Shown here one piece after another: positions 52,508-61,221 of a stretch of DNA of 64,000 nucleotides. How positions within the stretch are numbered: the first letter of the stretch is position 1; each line of letters starts with the position of its first letter. The DNA is from Pseudolysinimonas_A sp049651805. GTDB lineage: Bacteria > Actinomycetota > Actinomycetes > Actinomycetales > Microbacteriaceae. The notes beneath the pieces were generated by a model. The model was not told where the DNA came from. It did not search any database and was given only the letters and a program-made list of their open reading frames with translations. The stretch spans positions 1 through 64,000 of the forward strand of contig NZ_JBASCU010000042.1 in assembly GCF_049651805.1 (NCBI RefSeq), read 5' to 3'. The position numbers and the translations under genes are program-made.

Positions 52508-53380
52508 CTAAACCAGCGCGCCGCTTCCCGTCGTCACCAGGGGCGCGTCCGGGTCAGCCGCCCACTCGTTGAGCGACCCGTCGTAGATGGCGACGTGGGT
52601 CTCGCCGAGCCGCACGAGCTGCAGCGCCGCCGTGGCCGCCGCGATGCCGCCGCTGCAGTACACCACGACGCGAGGTGCGCCGAGCGCGGGGGCGAGTGCG
52701 TCCCGAAGCTGGTCTTCCGCGAGGGTGGTTCGCGCCTGGCGGTCGACGAGTCGTGTCAGTGCCACGGCGCTGGAACCCGGGATGTGGCCGGGCCGACCTC
52801 TGCCGTCGATCTCTTTCGCGGAGAGCGCGCAGACCAGCGAGGCGTGCTCCTCGCCGCGGACGACACGCTCGACGAAGGCCTTGTCCACCCAGGCATCCGG
52901 CCGCTCGATCGCGACGAAAGTCGCCGGCGACGGCTCCACGTGCCCGCGCTCCGTGGGCCGATCGTCGGCGATCCACGCGGTCAGCCCGCCGTCGAGGACG
53001 GCTGCGCTGTCGTGGCCGAACGCGCGGAACAGCCACCACAGACGGGACGCGAACTGGCCGAACCCGGTGTCGTAGACCACGACCGTCGTCTCCGGGCCGA
53101 TTCCGAGGGCGCCCGCGGCCACCGCGAATCGGGCCGAGTCGGGTCGCGTGTACGGGAATCGGCCGTCGGGGTCGGAGAACTCGTCGATCAGGTCGGCGAA
53201 CAGCGCCCCCGGGATATGGCCGTCGACGATGTACTGCTCGTGACCGCTGAGTCTGCCCGGTTTGCCGTTCGGCTGCGTAAACGAGACGACCGACGCATCC
53301 ACGACGACGAGGTCGTCGGCACCCAAGTGGTCGGCGAGCCACTGGGTGGAGACGAGCGGAGACGGGAGTGTGGTGGCCAT
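52508..53380 (-). CDS. Sulfurtransferase (tandem rhodanese)
   Basis: 290 aa with two rhodanese domains and catalytic Cys242 (VVYCSGGIAA) in the second. The CSGGIAA loop differs from the CGSGV loop of the sulfurtransferase at 48388-49230, so the two may differ in substrate. TACCGT seven bases before the ATG suggests a leaderless mRNA. Confidence 0.9.
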   Translation of the reverse strand: MATTLPSPLVSTQWLADHLGADDLVVVDASVVSFTQPNGKPGRLSGHEQYIVDGHIPGALFADLIDEFSDPDGRFPYTRPDSARFAVAAGALGIGPETTVVVYDTGFGQFASRLWWLFRAFGHDSAAVLDGGLTAWIADDRPTERGHVEPSPATFVAIERPDAWVDKAFVERVVRGEEHASLVCALSAKEIDGRGRPGHIPGSSAVALTRLVDRQARTTLAEDQLRDALAPALGAPRVVVYCSGGIAAATAALQLVRLGETHVAIYDGSLNEWAADPDAPLVTTGSGALV

Positions 53381-53438
53381 GTGTTTGACGGTAGCTGCGC
53401 ATCCCTCGGTGGGCACGATGACCTGTCACACTCCGTCA

Positions 53439-53491
53439 TCCGCGACTTTTCGTCGCGCCGGAGCGTCGATCCGCGCGAAAAGTCGCGGATG
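53439..53491. repeat. 53-bp palindromic repeat, copy 2
   Basis: The same 15-bp arms as at 40815 (ATCCGCGACTTTTCG at 53439-53453 and its complement at 53477-53491) flank a 23-bp spacer that also ends in ATCCGCG. The other 16 spacer bases differ. It lies in the 140-bp gap between the sulfurtransferase and CoA-binding genes; nothing else was seen in that gap. Confidence 0.8.
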
Positions 53492-53520
53492 GACGCGGGG
53501 TCAGCCGATAGACAGGTGCG

Positions 53521-54105
53521 TCAGCGCAGGGTCTTGCGGGAGGTGATCTGGCCGGTGTCGAAGCCGAGCAGGTGTAGGCCGCCGTGGAAGCGGGCGTGCT
53601 CGACCTTGATGCAGCGGTCCATGACGACGGTGAGCCCCTTCGACTCGCCGTAGTACGCCGCCTCCTCGTTCCAGATGCCGAGCTGCACCCAGATGGTCTT
53701 CGCGCCGATCGCGACGACGTCGTCAATGACCGAAGGGATGTCGCTGCCCTTGCGGAACACGTCGACGATGTCGGGTACGACCGGCAGGTCGGCGAGCGAC
53801 TTGTAGACCTTCTGGCCGAGGATCTCGTCGGCGTTCGGGTTGACGAAGTACAGCTCGTAGTCGCTGGACTGCTTGAGGTAGGTGGCGACGAAGTACGACG
53901 AGCGCGCTGGGTTGGGCGAGGCGCCGACGATCGCGACGGTCTTGGCCTTCTGCAGGATCTTCAGCCGGTCCTGCGCCGACGGTCCGACCCAGGTGCGCTT
54001 GCTCTTCAGCAGCTTCGCGAGCGGCGAGGACGCCGGGATCTCGCACGTGAGCCCGTTCGTCAGGTGAACGGTCTCGAGGTCGACGTCTGCCGTTGCGGTG
54101 CTCAT
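53521..54105 (-). CDS. CoA-binding domain protein
   Basis: 194 aa. Rossmann-type CoA_binding_2 domain (TVAIVGASPNPARSSYFVATYL, residues ~55-76; VFRKGSDIPSVIDDVVAIGA; VMDRCIKVEHAR). Related to the CoA-binding half of succinyl-CoA synthetases but without the ligase parts. It follows metY by 7 bp, and such pairing suggests a role in sulfur amino-acid metabolism. GATAAT lies six bases before the ATG, so it may also have its own leaderless promoter. Confidence 0.88.
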   Translation of the reverse strand: MSTATADVDLETVHLTNGLTCEIPASSPLAKLLKSKRTWVGPSAQDRLKILQKAKTVAIVGASPNPARSSYFVATYLKQSSDYELYFVNPNADEILGQKVYKSLADLPVVPDIVDVFRKGSDIPSVIDDVVAIGAKTIWVQLGIWNEEAAYYGESKGLTVVMDRCIKVEHARFHGGLHLLGFDTGQITSRKTLR

Positions 54106-54112
54106 ATCCCGA

Positions 54113-55429
54113 TTATCCCTTCACGGCCGCGGCGAGCGCTTGGTCGAGGTCGGCGATGATGTCTTCGACATCCTCGATGCCGACGCTGATGCGCACCAGA
54201 CCCGGCTGCACTCCGGCATCCACCAGCTGCTGCTCCGAGAGCTGGGCGTGCGTCGTCGAGCCGGGGTGGATGACGAGGGTCTTCGCGTCGCCGATGTTCG
54301 CCAGGTGCGAGGCGAGGTTGACGCTCTCGATGAAGGTCTGGCCGGCGGCTCGGCCCCCCTTGACGCCGAACGAGAACACCGAGCCCGGCCCCTTCGGCAG
54401 GTACTTCTTGGCGCGGTCGAAATGCGGATGCTGTGGCAGCCCCGCCCAGTTGACGAAGTCGATGCGCGGGTCGGCATCCAGCCATTCGGCGACCGTGCGG
54501 GCGTTGTCGACGTGAGCCTGCATCCGGTACGGCAGAGTCTCGACGCCGAGCGCGAGCAGCCACGCTGAGTGCGGCGCGAGGGCCGGGCCGATGTCGCGCA
54601 ACTGCTCGGCGCGCAGCCGGGTCAGGAAGGCGTACTCGCCGAAGTTGCCGTGCCAGTTCAGGCCGCCGTAGTGGGCCACCTCGGTGTCGAACAGCGGGAA
54701 GCGCTCGTTCGCCCAGTGGAAGCGGCCCGACTCCACGACGACGCCGCCGAGGGTCGTGCCGTGACCGCCCAGGAACTTCGTGGCCGAGTGGATGACGACA
54801 TCCGCCCCCCACTCGATCGGGCGGTTGAGGTAGGGGGTCGCGACCGTCGAGTCGACGATGAGCGGCAGGTGATGCGCGTGCGCGACGTCGGCGAGGCCCT
54901 CGAGGTCGGCGATGTCGCCCGACGGGTTGGTGACCGACTCGGTGAAGATCAGCTTCGTCGTGTCGGTGATCGCCGCGGCGTAGTCCTCGGGGTTGGTGCC
55001 GGCGACGAAGGTCGTGTCGACGCCGAAACGACGCAGCGTGACGTCGAGCTGCGTGACCGAGCCGCCGTACAGCGACGCGGCCGACACGATGTGATCACCG
55101 GCGCCGGCGAGCGAGGCGAAGGTGATGAACTCGGCTCCCAGGCCGGATGCCGTCGCGACCGCGCCGAGGCCGCCCTCGAGGCTTGCGATGCGCTCCTCGA
55201 AGGACGCGACGGTCGGGTTCGCCAGCCGGCTGTAGATGTTGCCGTACTTCTGCAGCGCGAAGCGGGCGGCGGCATCCGCGGTGTCGTCGAAGACGAACGC
55301 GCTCGACTGGTAGATCGGCAGCGCGCGGGCGCCGCTCACCGCGTCGGGGATGTTGCCGGCGTGGATGGCGCGGGTCTTGAAGCCGTAATTGCGGTCGGCG
55401 TGCGACGTGTCGTCGGGTAAATCTGACAT
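54113..55429 (-). CDS. metY: O-acetylhomoserine sulfhydrylase
   Basis: 438 aa PLP enzyme of the Cys/Met metabolism family. PLP-binding Lys in HSATKFLGGHG near residue 210, and the long MetY-type C-terminal half (NLASHLANIGDAKTLVIHP). It makes homocysteine from O-acetylhomoserine and sulfide. N-terminal FKTRAIHAGNIPD is typical. Upstream GATAAT 8 bp before the ATG. In one unit with the CoA-binding protein. Confidence 0.93.
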   Translation of the reverse strand: MSDLPDDTSHADRNYGFKTRAIHAGNIPDAVSGARALPIYQSSAFVFDDTADAAARFALQKYGNIYSRLANPTVASFEERIASLEGGLGAVATASGLGAEFITFASLAGAGDHIVSAASLYGGSVTQLDVTLRRFGVDTTFVAGTNPEDYAAAITDTTKLIFTESVTNPSGDIADLEGLADVAHAHHLPLIVDSTVATPYLNRPIEWGADVVIHSATKFLGGHGTTLGGVVVESGRFHWANERFPLFDTEVAHYGGLNWHGNFGEYAFLTRLRAEQLRDIGPALAPHSAWLLALGVETLPYRMQAHVDNARTVAEWLDADPRIDFVNWAGLPQHPHFDRAKKYLPKGPGSVFSFGVKGGRAAGQTFIESVNLASHLANIGDAKTLVIHPGSTTHAQLSEQQLVDAGVQPGLVRISVGIEDVEDIIADLDQALAAAVKG

Positions 55430-55438
55430 CCCGCCAGA

Positions 55439-57190
55439 TTATCCGGTTGGCTCCACCTGTTGCTCTGTACTACGTTCCGCGTCACTCGCGGCGCGCTCCT
55501 CGCGGCGATTGATGATGCGGAACGTGAGCCAGACCGCGGCGACCAGGAGGCTGAACACCACGAGCACGCCGATCCACAGTGCGATCGGCTGCCGCGGGCC
55601 CTCCGACGTCGTCACCGACGGCAGCACGATGAGCGCGAACGTGAACGCCGTCGGCAGGGCGAGGGCGACCCACCGGCGCTTGGCATCGTCGAACAGTTCG
55701 CGACCCTCGAGGAAGGTCACCGGCAGGATCGCGACCATGACACCCGCGAGTCCCTCTGAGGCGGCGGCTCCGAGGGTTTCGAGCGTGAGCTGCCCGAGAA
55801 CGTCGGGCGCCGCGCTGGCGAAGAGCCCCGACAAGACCGAGTATCCGACCCAAGCGGCGAGTGCGATTCCGAGTGTCGACGCGAGCCGGATCGTGGTGGC
55901 GCGGTTGCGGTCTTCGGCGCGCGCACTGCGAGCCAGCTCGAGTCCGAGCACCAGACCGACGAGGATGCCGGGGCTGAAGCCGATGGTGCGCGACGCGACG
56001 ACTCCGAGGAGCGCGAGCACGAAGGCGCCGGGGCGCGCGACGATCTGCGCGGGCACGTGCCACCGCCGACCCATGGCGATCCGAGTGATCACGGCGGGAA
56101 CGAGCACTACGAGGATGAGGCCGAGCGCGAGCGACAGGGTCATGCGCAGCGACGTCGCGTCGACCCCGAAGTCGGGGCTCGAGAAGCCGAAGGCGACGGT
56201 GGACAGGATGATCACCAGTGGCGCCGCTGGGATCGGGATCTTGGGCAGCTTCGCGGTGAGGGCGCGCACCCGGTCGCCGAACCGCACCAGTCGGGTGAAC
56301 GGGGCGCGGATGCGGTCCCAGTTGGCCTCGATCGTGGCATCCAGGATGTTGGCGGGGATCGCGACGAGCAGCAGGATCAGGCCGCCGATGCCCGCCGCCA
56401 TCGCGACCGTCAGCGGGTTACGGAAGATGTCCTGCAAGGTCGTCACGGCCTCGCTGAGGGGGCTCGGCGCGGCCGGGTCGCCGCCGAGGAACGACACCGG
56501 TCGCTGATCCGTCGGCGCCTCCGGCTCTTCGGCGACGGGTGCGGCGACGGGCCCGCTCACCGAGACGGGCGTCGCAGTCGGCGCGGGCGTCGCATCCGGC
56601 AGGGCAAAGGTTTCGAGCTCCTCGTCGCGGTCGGCGTCGGGGGCCGGCGACACGTTCGACGCTGGCGGGGTCGGCTTGGCGGACGACGTCGGGCTGGGAG
56701 TTGCCGTGACGCTCGGCGTCGGCGTCGGCGTGACCGTCGGCGTCGGCGTCGGCGTCACCGACGGGGTGGGATTCGGAGGCGGCGGCGCCACGACGCCGCT
56801 CACCGCGTGCGGAACGACCTCGAACTTCGCGGTGGTGCTCGACGCGACGCCGTCGATGGTCTCCGTCACCAGGATCTGGTGATTGCCGTAGGCGCGCTCC
56901 CCGCTGGGGGCCGCGCACGACCACGCGGCGGAGCCGACGCCGGTGCCGGAGCAGGAGAGGGAGATCCACGTCGCCCCGGGCGGACGGAGGGCGACAGCCA
57001 CCTCGCCCGCGGGGTCTTTAGAACCGGAGATCGTGACGGCGCTGTCGGGATGCACCAAACCCGGAGACACGGCGATCGAGACGGCCGCACGAGCGCTCGA
57101 GGTGGTCGCGAGGAGGGTGGCGGCCGCCACCACGAGGAGGAGCGCGAGGGCACCCATGAAGGGTCGCGCGAAGACTCTGATTTCTGGCAC
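55439..57190 (-). CDS. Secreted/membrane protein with Ig-like domain and shared polytopic module (paralogue 2)
   Basis: 583 aa from the GTG at 57190, which gives a good signal peptide (RVFARPFMGALALLLVV, cleavage near SARA). One Ig-like domain (~40-130) has the Cys...Trp-Ser-Cys pattern (SLSCSGTGVGSAAWSCAA), followed by a Thr/Pro repeat linker (~137-177), the juxtamembrane GDPAAPS motif, and a C-terminal module of about eight membrane segments (~255-560) with FLEGRELFDDAKRRW near the end. The last part is shared with the 57345-61145 product. The two genes lie in tandem on the same strand. Function unknown; a cell-envelope role is inference. Confidence 0.8.
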   Translation of the reverse strand: MPEIRVFARPFMGALALLLVVAAATLLATTSSARAAVSIAVSPGLVHPDSAVTISGSKDPAGEVAVALRPPGATWISLSCSGTGVGSAAWSCAAPSGERAYGNHQILVTETIDGVASSTTAKFEVVPHAVSGVVAPPPPNPTPSVTPTPTPTVTPTPTPSVTATPSPTSSAKPTPPASNVSPAPDADRDEELETFALPDATPAPTATPVSVSGPVAAPVAEEPEAPTDQRPVSFLGGDPAAPSPLSEAVTTLQDIFRNPLTVAMAAGIGGLILLLVAIPANILDATIEANWDRIRAPFTRLVRFGDRVRALTAKLPKIPIPAAPLVIILSTVAFGFSSPDFGVDATSLRMTLSLALGLILVVLVPAVITRIAMGRRWHVPAQIVARPGAFVLALLGVVASRTIGFSPGILVGLVLGLELARSARAEDRNRATTIRLASTLGIALAAWVGYSVLSGLFASAAPDVLGQLTLETLGAAASEGLAGVMVAILPVTFLEGRELFDDAKRRWVALALPTAFTFALIVLPSVTTSEGPRQPIALWIGVLVVFSLLVAAVWLTFRIINRREERAASDAERSTEQQVEPTG

Positions 57191-57315
57191 GTCGGATCCA
57201 ATGCGGGTTGGCAATGCCGGGGGACGCGGGCGCATCCGGGTAAGCAGAGGCGCTCCGCGGGTGAAACGGGGGTGACCACATCTTGGCGCAACCAGGTGTG
57301 GTGAATGTTTCCAGG

Positions 57316-57335
57316 AGGTGAGACTTCTCTCACCT
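57316..57335. terminator. Hairpin between the paralogous membrane protein genes
   Basis: AGGTGAGA and TCTCACCT form a perfect 8-bp stem with a 4-base loop, 10 bp past the stop of the 57345-61145 gene. TTTT follows on the + strand only, so termination of the minus-strand gene would depend on the stem alone. The gap 57191-57344 holds nothing else clear. Confidence 0.5.
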
Positions 57336-57344
57336 TTTCAGAGG

Positions 57345-60300
57345 CTACGCGTCGACCCTTTCGCGGTCGCTAGCTGCCCGCTTGTCGGCTCGCACGAAGA
57401 TCACCCACACCGCGAGCGAGACGGCCCCGAACACCGCGAAGACGATGAGCCACACCCCGTAGTCGGCGACGTCGGTGCCTTCGACGGCCGTCGGCAGCAC
57501 GAGCAGCGCGAAGGCGACGGCCACCAGCAGGAACGCTCCCGCCCAGAGGCGTTTCGAGACCTCCCACAGTTCGCGACCGTCGAGGAACTTGAGGGGGAAT
57601 ACGGCGATCAGCGCACCCGTCAGACCCTCGGCGGTGATGGCGACCATCGTGTCGTCGACGAGCATCCCGACGAAGTCGTTGCCGGGGGTGAATACCGAGT
57701 AGACGATCCAGGCGGCCAGCGCGAGGCCGGTCACGACGCCGATCTGCACGAACACTGCGCGCGCGGTGACCTGCTTGCTCGCCTGCAACAACTCGAGCCC
57801 GATCGCGACGCCGACCAGGAAGCCGGGGGAGAACTCCAGGATGCGGGCGACGATGACGCCGATCACGGCGAACAGGATGATCGTCGGCTGCATCGCGACG
57901 ACGCCGATCGCGCCCCATGCGCGGCGGATGATGATTCCCGAGATCCACGACGCGACGAAACTGAGCACGAAGAGTGCGATCGCGAGCGACAGGACGAGGC
58001 GCAACGACACGATGTCGAACCCGAAGCCCGGGTCGACGAACCCGTAGATGATCGCGACCAGCACCACGAGCAACCCTGCGGTGATGGCGCGCGACCGGGT
58101 GAATCGGATGAGCCAGTCCTGGGCGCGCGTCATCGCCCGGTCGAACGTGCCGTAGACGCGGCCGAGGCGGGAGGTGTTCGACGACAGCGAGGAGTTGAGC
58201 AGCTCGGTCGGCAGCGCCACGAGGAAGAGCAGAGCGAGCGCGAGCCCTCCGGCGATCGCGATCGTCACCGGGTTGTCGATGATCCGCCAGAGGGGGGCGA
58301 TGGAGTCGGTGAGGGCACTCGGCGCGGCCGGGTCACCGCGGTCGACGGCTCCGCTCAAGCCGCCGGAGCCACCCGCGCCGCCGGTCGAGCTCGTCTCGTC
58401 GGCGTCGACCTCCAGCGCCTTGTCGACGGGCTTGATCTCGACCACCATGGCGTCGAAGTCTTGGGTGTAGGTCACCCCGAGCGGACTCGTGGCGACGACC
58501 TCGATGCGATGTGGGCCCACCTCGACGTCGTCCGGCACCGCGAACTCCAGCGTCTGCGGTGCGCCGGTCGCGATCGCAGTGCCCAGACTCCGCGGCGTCG
58601 AGTGCATGACCACCTCGATCACCCAGCCCTGCGGCATCCCTTCGATCGTCACCGAGAAGGTGTCGCCGGGGCGCAGGTTCATCAGGTCGCCGTCGAAGTT
58701 CAGCAACCACTGCACGAGGGTGGGGAGGCTGGGTGCGGGCGGAGCTGGCTCGTCGGGGTCAGCGGGCGGCGGGGCCAGGAACACGGGGATGCTGCGGCTC
58801 GCCGAGTACGCCGAGAGACCGCCCGATTGCGGGTCGATGCTGATCGCCCGGGCGCTCGTCTCGGTGGATGCGGCGAAGCCGCACCCCCAGGTGCCGGCTC
58901 CTGTGGCGGTCGTCTGGCACAGCGTCGCGCCGGATCCGCCGACGATCCTCACGGTGTCGCCGGGGGTGGCGGCGCCGGACATCGCGATCGAGTTGCCCGC
59001 GCTCGCCGCCACCGCCGTCGGCGTTTCGGGCACGCGGAAGAAGAACTGGTACGGCTCGTACCCGGGGGTGTCGGTGCCGATTCCCCCGCTTTCGTCAATG
59101 TCGCTGCGCATGAACCACAGGCTGTGCAGGCCGGGTGCCAGGTCAGCGAGGTCGCACGTGGGCGAGCAGCTCGTGATCGGGCCATAGCCCGGCACCGACG
59201 AGGGCTGCACCCCGCTGCGACCGCTGCACGATCCGAAGGTCTCGATCGCGCCGCCGTCGTTGGGGACGACCGGCGAGTAGGTGAGCATCACGTTCGGGTC
59301 AGTCGTCGTCGCCACCAGACCGCCGGGAGTGAACGTGCACTGGATCGTCGACGATGACGCCGTTCCCTGCACGGGGATGGTCACATCCCCGCTGTACGCC
59401 GACATCCCGCGCGACTCGGCATCGATGTCGGTCGCGCGGGCAACCGACGCTGTCGACTTCGGGAAGGTGCACTGCCACAGGCCCTCGCCATCGGGAGAGG
59501 TGAGGCACAACTGCGCACCTCCGGCGTTGTCGACACGCAGGTCGTTGGCCGGGGTCGCGGTGCCGGAAAGCGTGATCGTCGTGGCATCGCTCGTCACCGA
59601 CGTGATGCTCGGCGTTTCGGGGATCGTGAAGAGGAAGTCGTAGACGCCTTCGCCTTCGCCCTCGCCCTCGCCGCCGGTGACGTAGAGCTCGTACAGGCCC
59701 GGAGGCAGCTCAGCCCAGTCACCCGCGTAGACCGTGTCTGCGAACGTCGTGCCGGGTGGGAACTGGTTGCCGATGTTCGTTCCACAGGTCGCGGGAGGCG
59801 CGAGCAGGTACTCGCCGGCGAAGGCCTCGAGCGTGTAGAGGCTGAGCGAGAAGCCCTGGTCTTCGGTGACGTCGAACGACCCCGGCGCGAATACGCACGT
59901 CAGGGTGGGGTCGGTGCCGCCGCCCCCTTCCCCGATGATCGAGAACTCGGCCCAGCTCGCGTACGAGCCCACATCGGGGTTGGACGGGATGAAGTGGGTG
60001 AAGATCGCCGTGTATCCGCCACTGCCGAGCGCTCCGCCGTCGACCTCGCACAGCCAATCGGGGCCCACGTTGTCGCAGTCGGTCACCGACGTCGGCGTGT
60101 CGCTTCTGCCCTCGCCTTGACCCTCGTAGAGCTCCACGCGGGTGGACGCGCCGTCGTACATGGTCTGTCCGGTGAACGGAATCACCGCGGTGCCCTGCGG
60201 GTAGCTGTCGGGGGACTCCGCGACACCCGGGCGGGGGAGCAGCACCGAGAAGTTCACGAGGATCGGTTCGTCGACGCCGCGCTGCGCCGAGAGCACGTGC

Positions 60301-61145
60301 GCGCCGGGGTCCGGATAGAACTGGTTGTCGCAGGCCCAGGTGGTGCCGCTGATGATCGCCGTGCAGAAGGCCTCGCCACTGATCTCGATGTCGACGGCTT
60401 CCGATCCATCGGGAACCGTTCCTACGACGTCGAAGGTGTTGGCGGCCTCCCATTCGTACTGGGATTCGGGCAGCGGCTGGCCGACCGCGAACGGTGCGGC
60501 GGGGTCGATGATCAGCGGACCCGACCCCTCGCCCCAGGTCATGCCCACCGTCTGGCGCACCCGCATCGTGTACGCGCCGGGAGCGACCCCGGCAAGATCG
60601 ATCGAACACGACCACGGGCCAGGGGAGGGGATGTTGGGGGTGCTACACGTCGGAACGACGCCGTCGATCGCGACGTCGATGACGGCGTCCGGCGCGGTCG
60701 TCGCCCCGGAGAAGAGGGCGAGCGAATCTTGCGGGACCTGGTACGGGTTGGGCTGGTCGTAGTTCGGCGGCGCCGGGACGACGTCGAGGGCAACGACGTC
60801 CAGGGCCGGCGGCAGAGCGGGAATGCTCTGCAGCGCGGTGTAGGAGTGGGAGCCGACCGGCAAGGGGTTCGCGGTCGTGCACGACCAGGCGTTCGCCACC
60901 ACGGTCGCGGTGCACAGTTGCGTCTCGCCGTCGTCGTCGTAGACGGTGACTTCGGGGTCTCCGCCCGTCGTCGTGGTGCCGAAGAACTGGAAACCCGACG
61001 GCGTCCAGGTCACGTCAGCGCCGTCAAGGGAGGGATCGAACTCGAGGCCACCGTCGGCGTTCGCCGCGATTGCGCCGGCGAAGATGAGGGTGCCGGTGAG
61101 GGCCGTCAAGGCGGCAAGACCGGCGGCGGTGCGTCGGCGGGTCAT
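57345..61145 (-). CDS. Large secreted/membrane protein with Ig-like repeats and shared polytopic module (paralogue 1)
   Basis: 1266 aa. Signal peptide (MTRRRTAAGLAALTALTGTL, cleavage near residue 30, ANA). The ectodomain (~35-880) contains several Ig-like units, each with a Cys...Trp-x-Cys pair. Two of them (~515-590 and ~710-785) are clear repeats ending in RGMSAYSG and GGLSAYSA. After the GDPAAPS motif (~935) comes a module of about eight membrane segments (~955-1250) ending in FLDGRELWEVSKRLW. No protease, sortase or transport signature is recognised. The tandem paralogue downstream has one Ig unit. A surface structure or envelope scaffold is inference. Confidence 0.82.
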   Translation of the reverse strand: MTRRRTAAGLAALTALTGTLIFAGAIAANADGGLEFDPSLDGADVTWTPSGFQFFGTTTTGGDPEVTVYDDDGETQLCTATVVANAWSCTTANPLPVGSHSYTALQSIPALPPALDVVALDVVPAPPNYDQPNPYQVPQDSLALFSGATTAPDAVIDVAIDGVVPTCSTPNIPSPGPWSCSIDLAGVAPGAYTMRVRQTVGMTWGEGSGPLIIDPAAPFAVGQPLPESQYEWEAANTFDVVGTVPDGSEAVDIEISGEAFCTAIISGTTWACDNQFYPDPGAHVLSAQRGVDEPILVNFSVLLPRPGVAESPDSYPQGTAVIPFTGQTMYDGASTRVELYEGQGEGRSDTPTSVTDCDNVGPDWLCEVDGGALGSGGYTAIFTHFIPSNPDVGSYASWAEFSIIGEGGGGTDPTLTCVFAPGSFDVTEDQGFSLSLYTLEAFAGEYLLAPPATCGTNIGNQFPPGTTFADTVYAGDWAELPPGLYELYVTGGEGEGEGEGVYDFLFTIPETPSITSVTSDATTITLSGTATPANDLRVDNAGGAQLCLTSPDGEGLWQCTFPKSTASVARATDIDAESRGMSAYSGDVTIPVQGTASSSTIQCTFTPGGLVATTTDPNVMLTYSPVVPNDGGAIETFGSCSGRSGVQPSSVPGYGPITSCSPTCDLADLAPGLHSLWFMRSDIDESGGIGTDTPGYEPYQFFFRVPETPTAVAASAGNSIAMSGAATPGDTVRIVGGSGATLCQTTATGAGTWGCGFAASTETSARAISIDPQSGGLSAYSASRSIPVFLAPPPADPDEPAPPAPSLPTLVQWLLNFDGDLMNLRPGDTFSVTIEGMPQGWVIEVVMHSTPRSLGTAIATGAPQTLEFAVPDDVEVGPHRIEVVATSPLGVTYTQDFDAMVVEIKPVDKALEVDADETSSTGGAGGSGGLSGAVDRGDPAAPSALTDSIAPLWRIIDNPVTIAIAGGLALALLFLVALPTELLNSSLSSNTSRLGRVYGTFDRAMTRAQDWLIRFTRSRAITAGLLVVLVAIIYGFVDPGFGFDIVSLRLVLSLAIALFVLSFVASWISGIIIRRAWGAIGVVAMQPTIILFAVIGVIVARILEFSPGFLVGVAIGLELLQASKQVTARAVFVQIGVVTGLALAAWIVYSVFTPGNDFVGMLVDDTMVAITAEGLTGALIAVFPLKFLDGRELWEVSKRLWAGAFLLVAVAFALLVLPTAVEGTDVADYGVWLIVFAVFGAVSLAVWVIFVRADKRAASDRERVDA

Positions 61146-61221
61146 GGGGGTCCTGTCTCGAGCTTGGTTACCCCCCGCTCGGAGTCTAGGACACGTCACA
61201 TTCCGGCGTGCTACAGGATTT

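Noticed and set aside
56706..56762. Short tandem GGCGTC repeats, CRISPR-like at first sight
   Set aside because: They encode the Thr/Pro linker of the 583-aa membrane protein and have no spacers.
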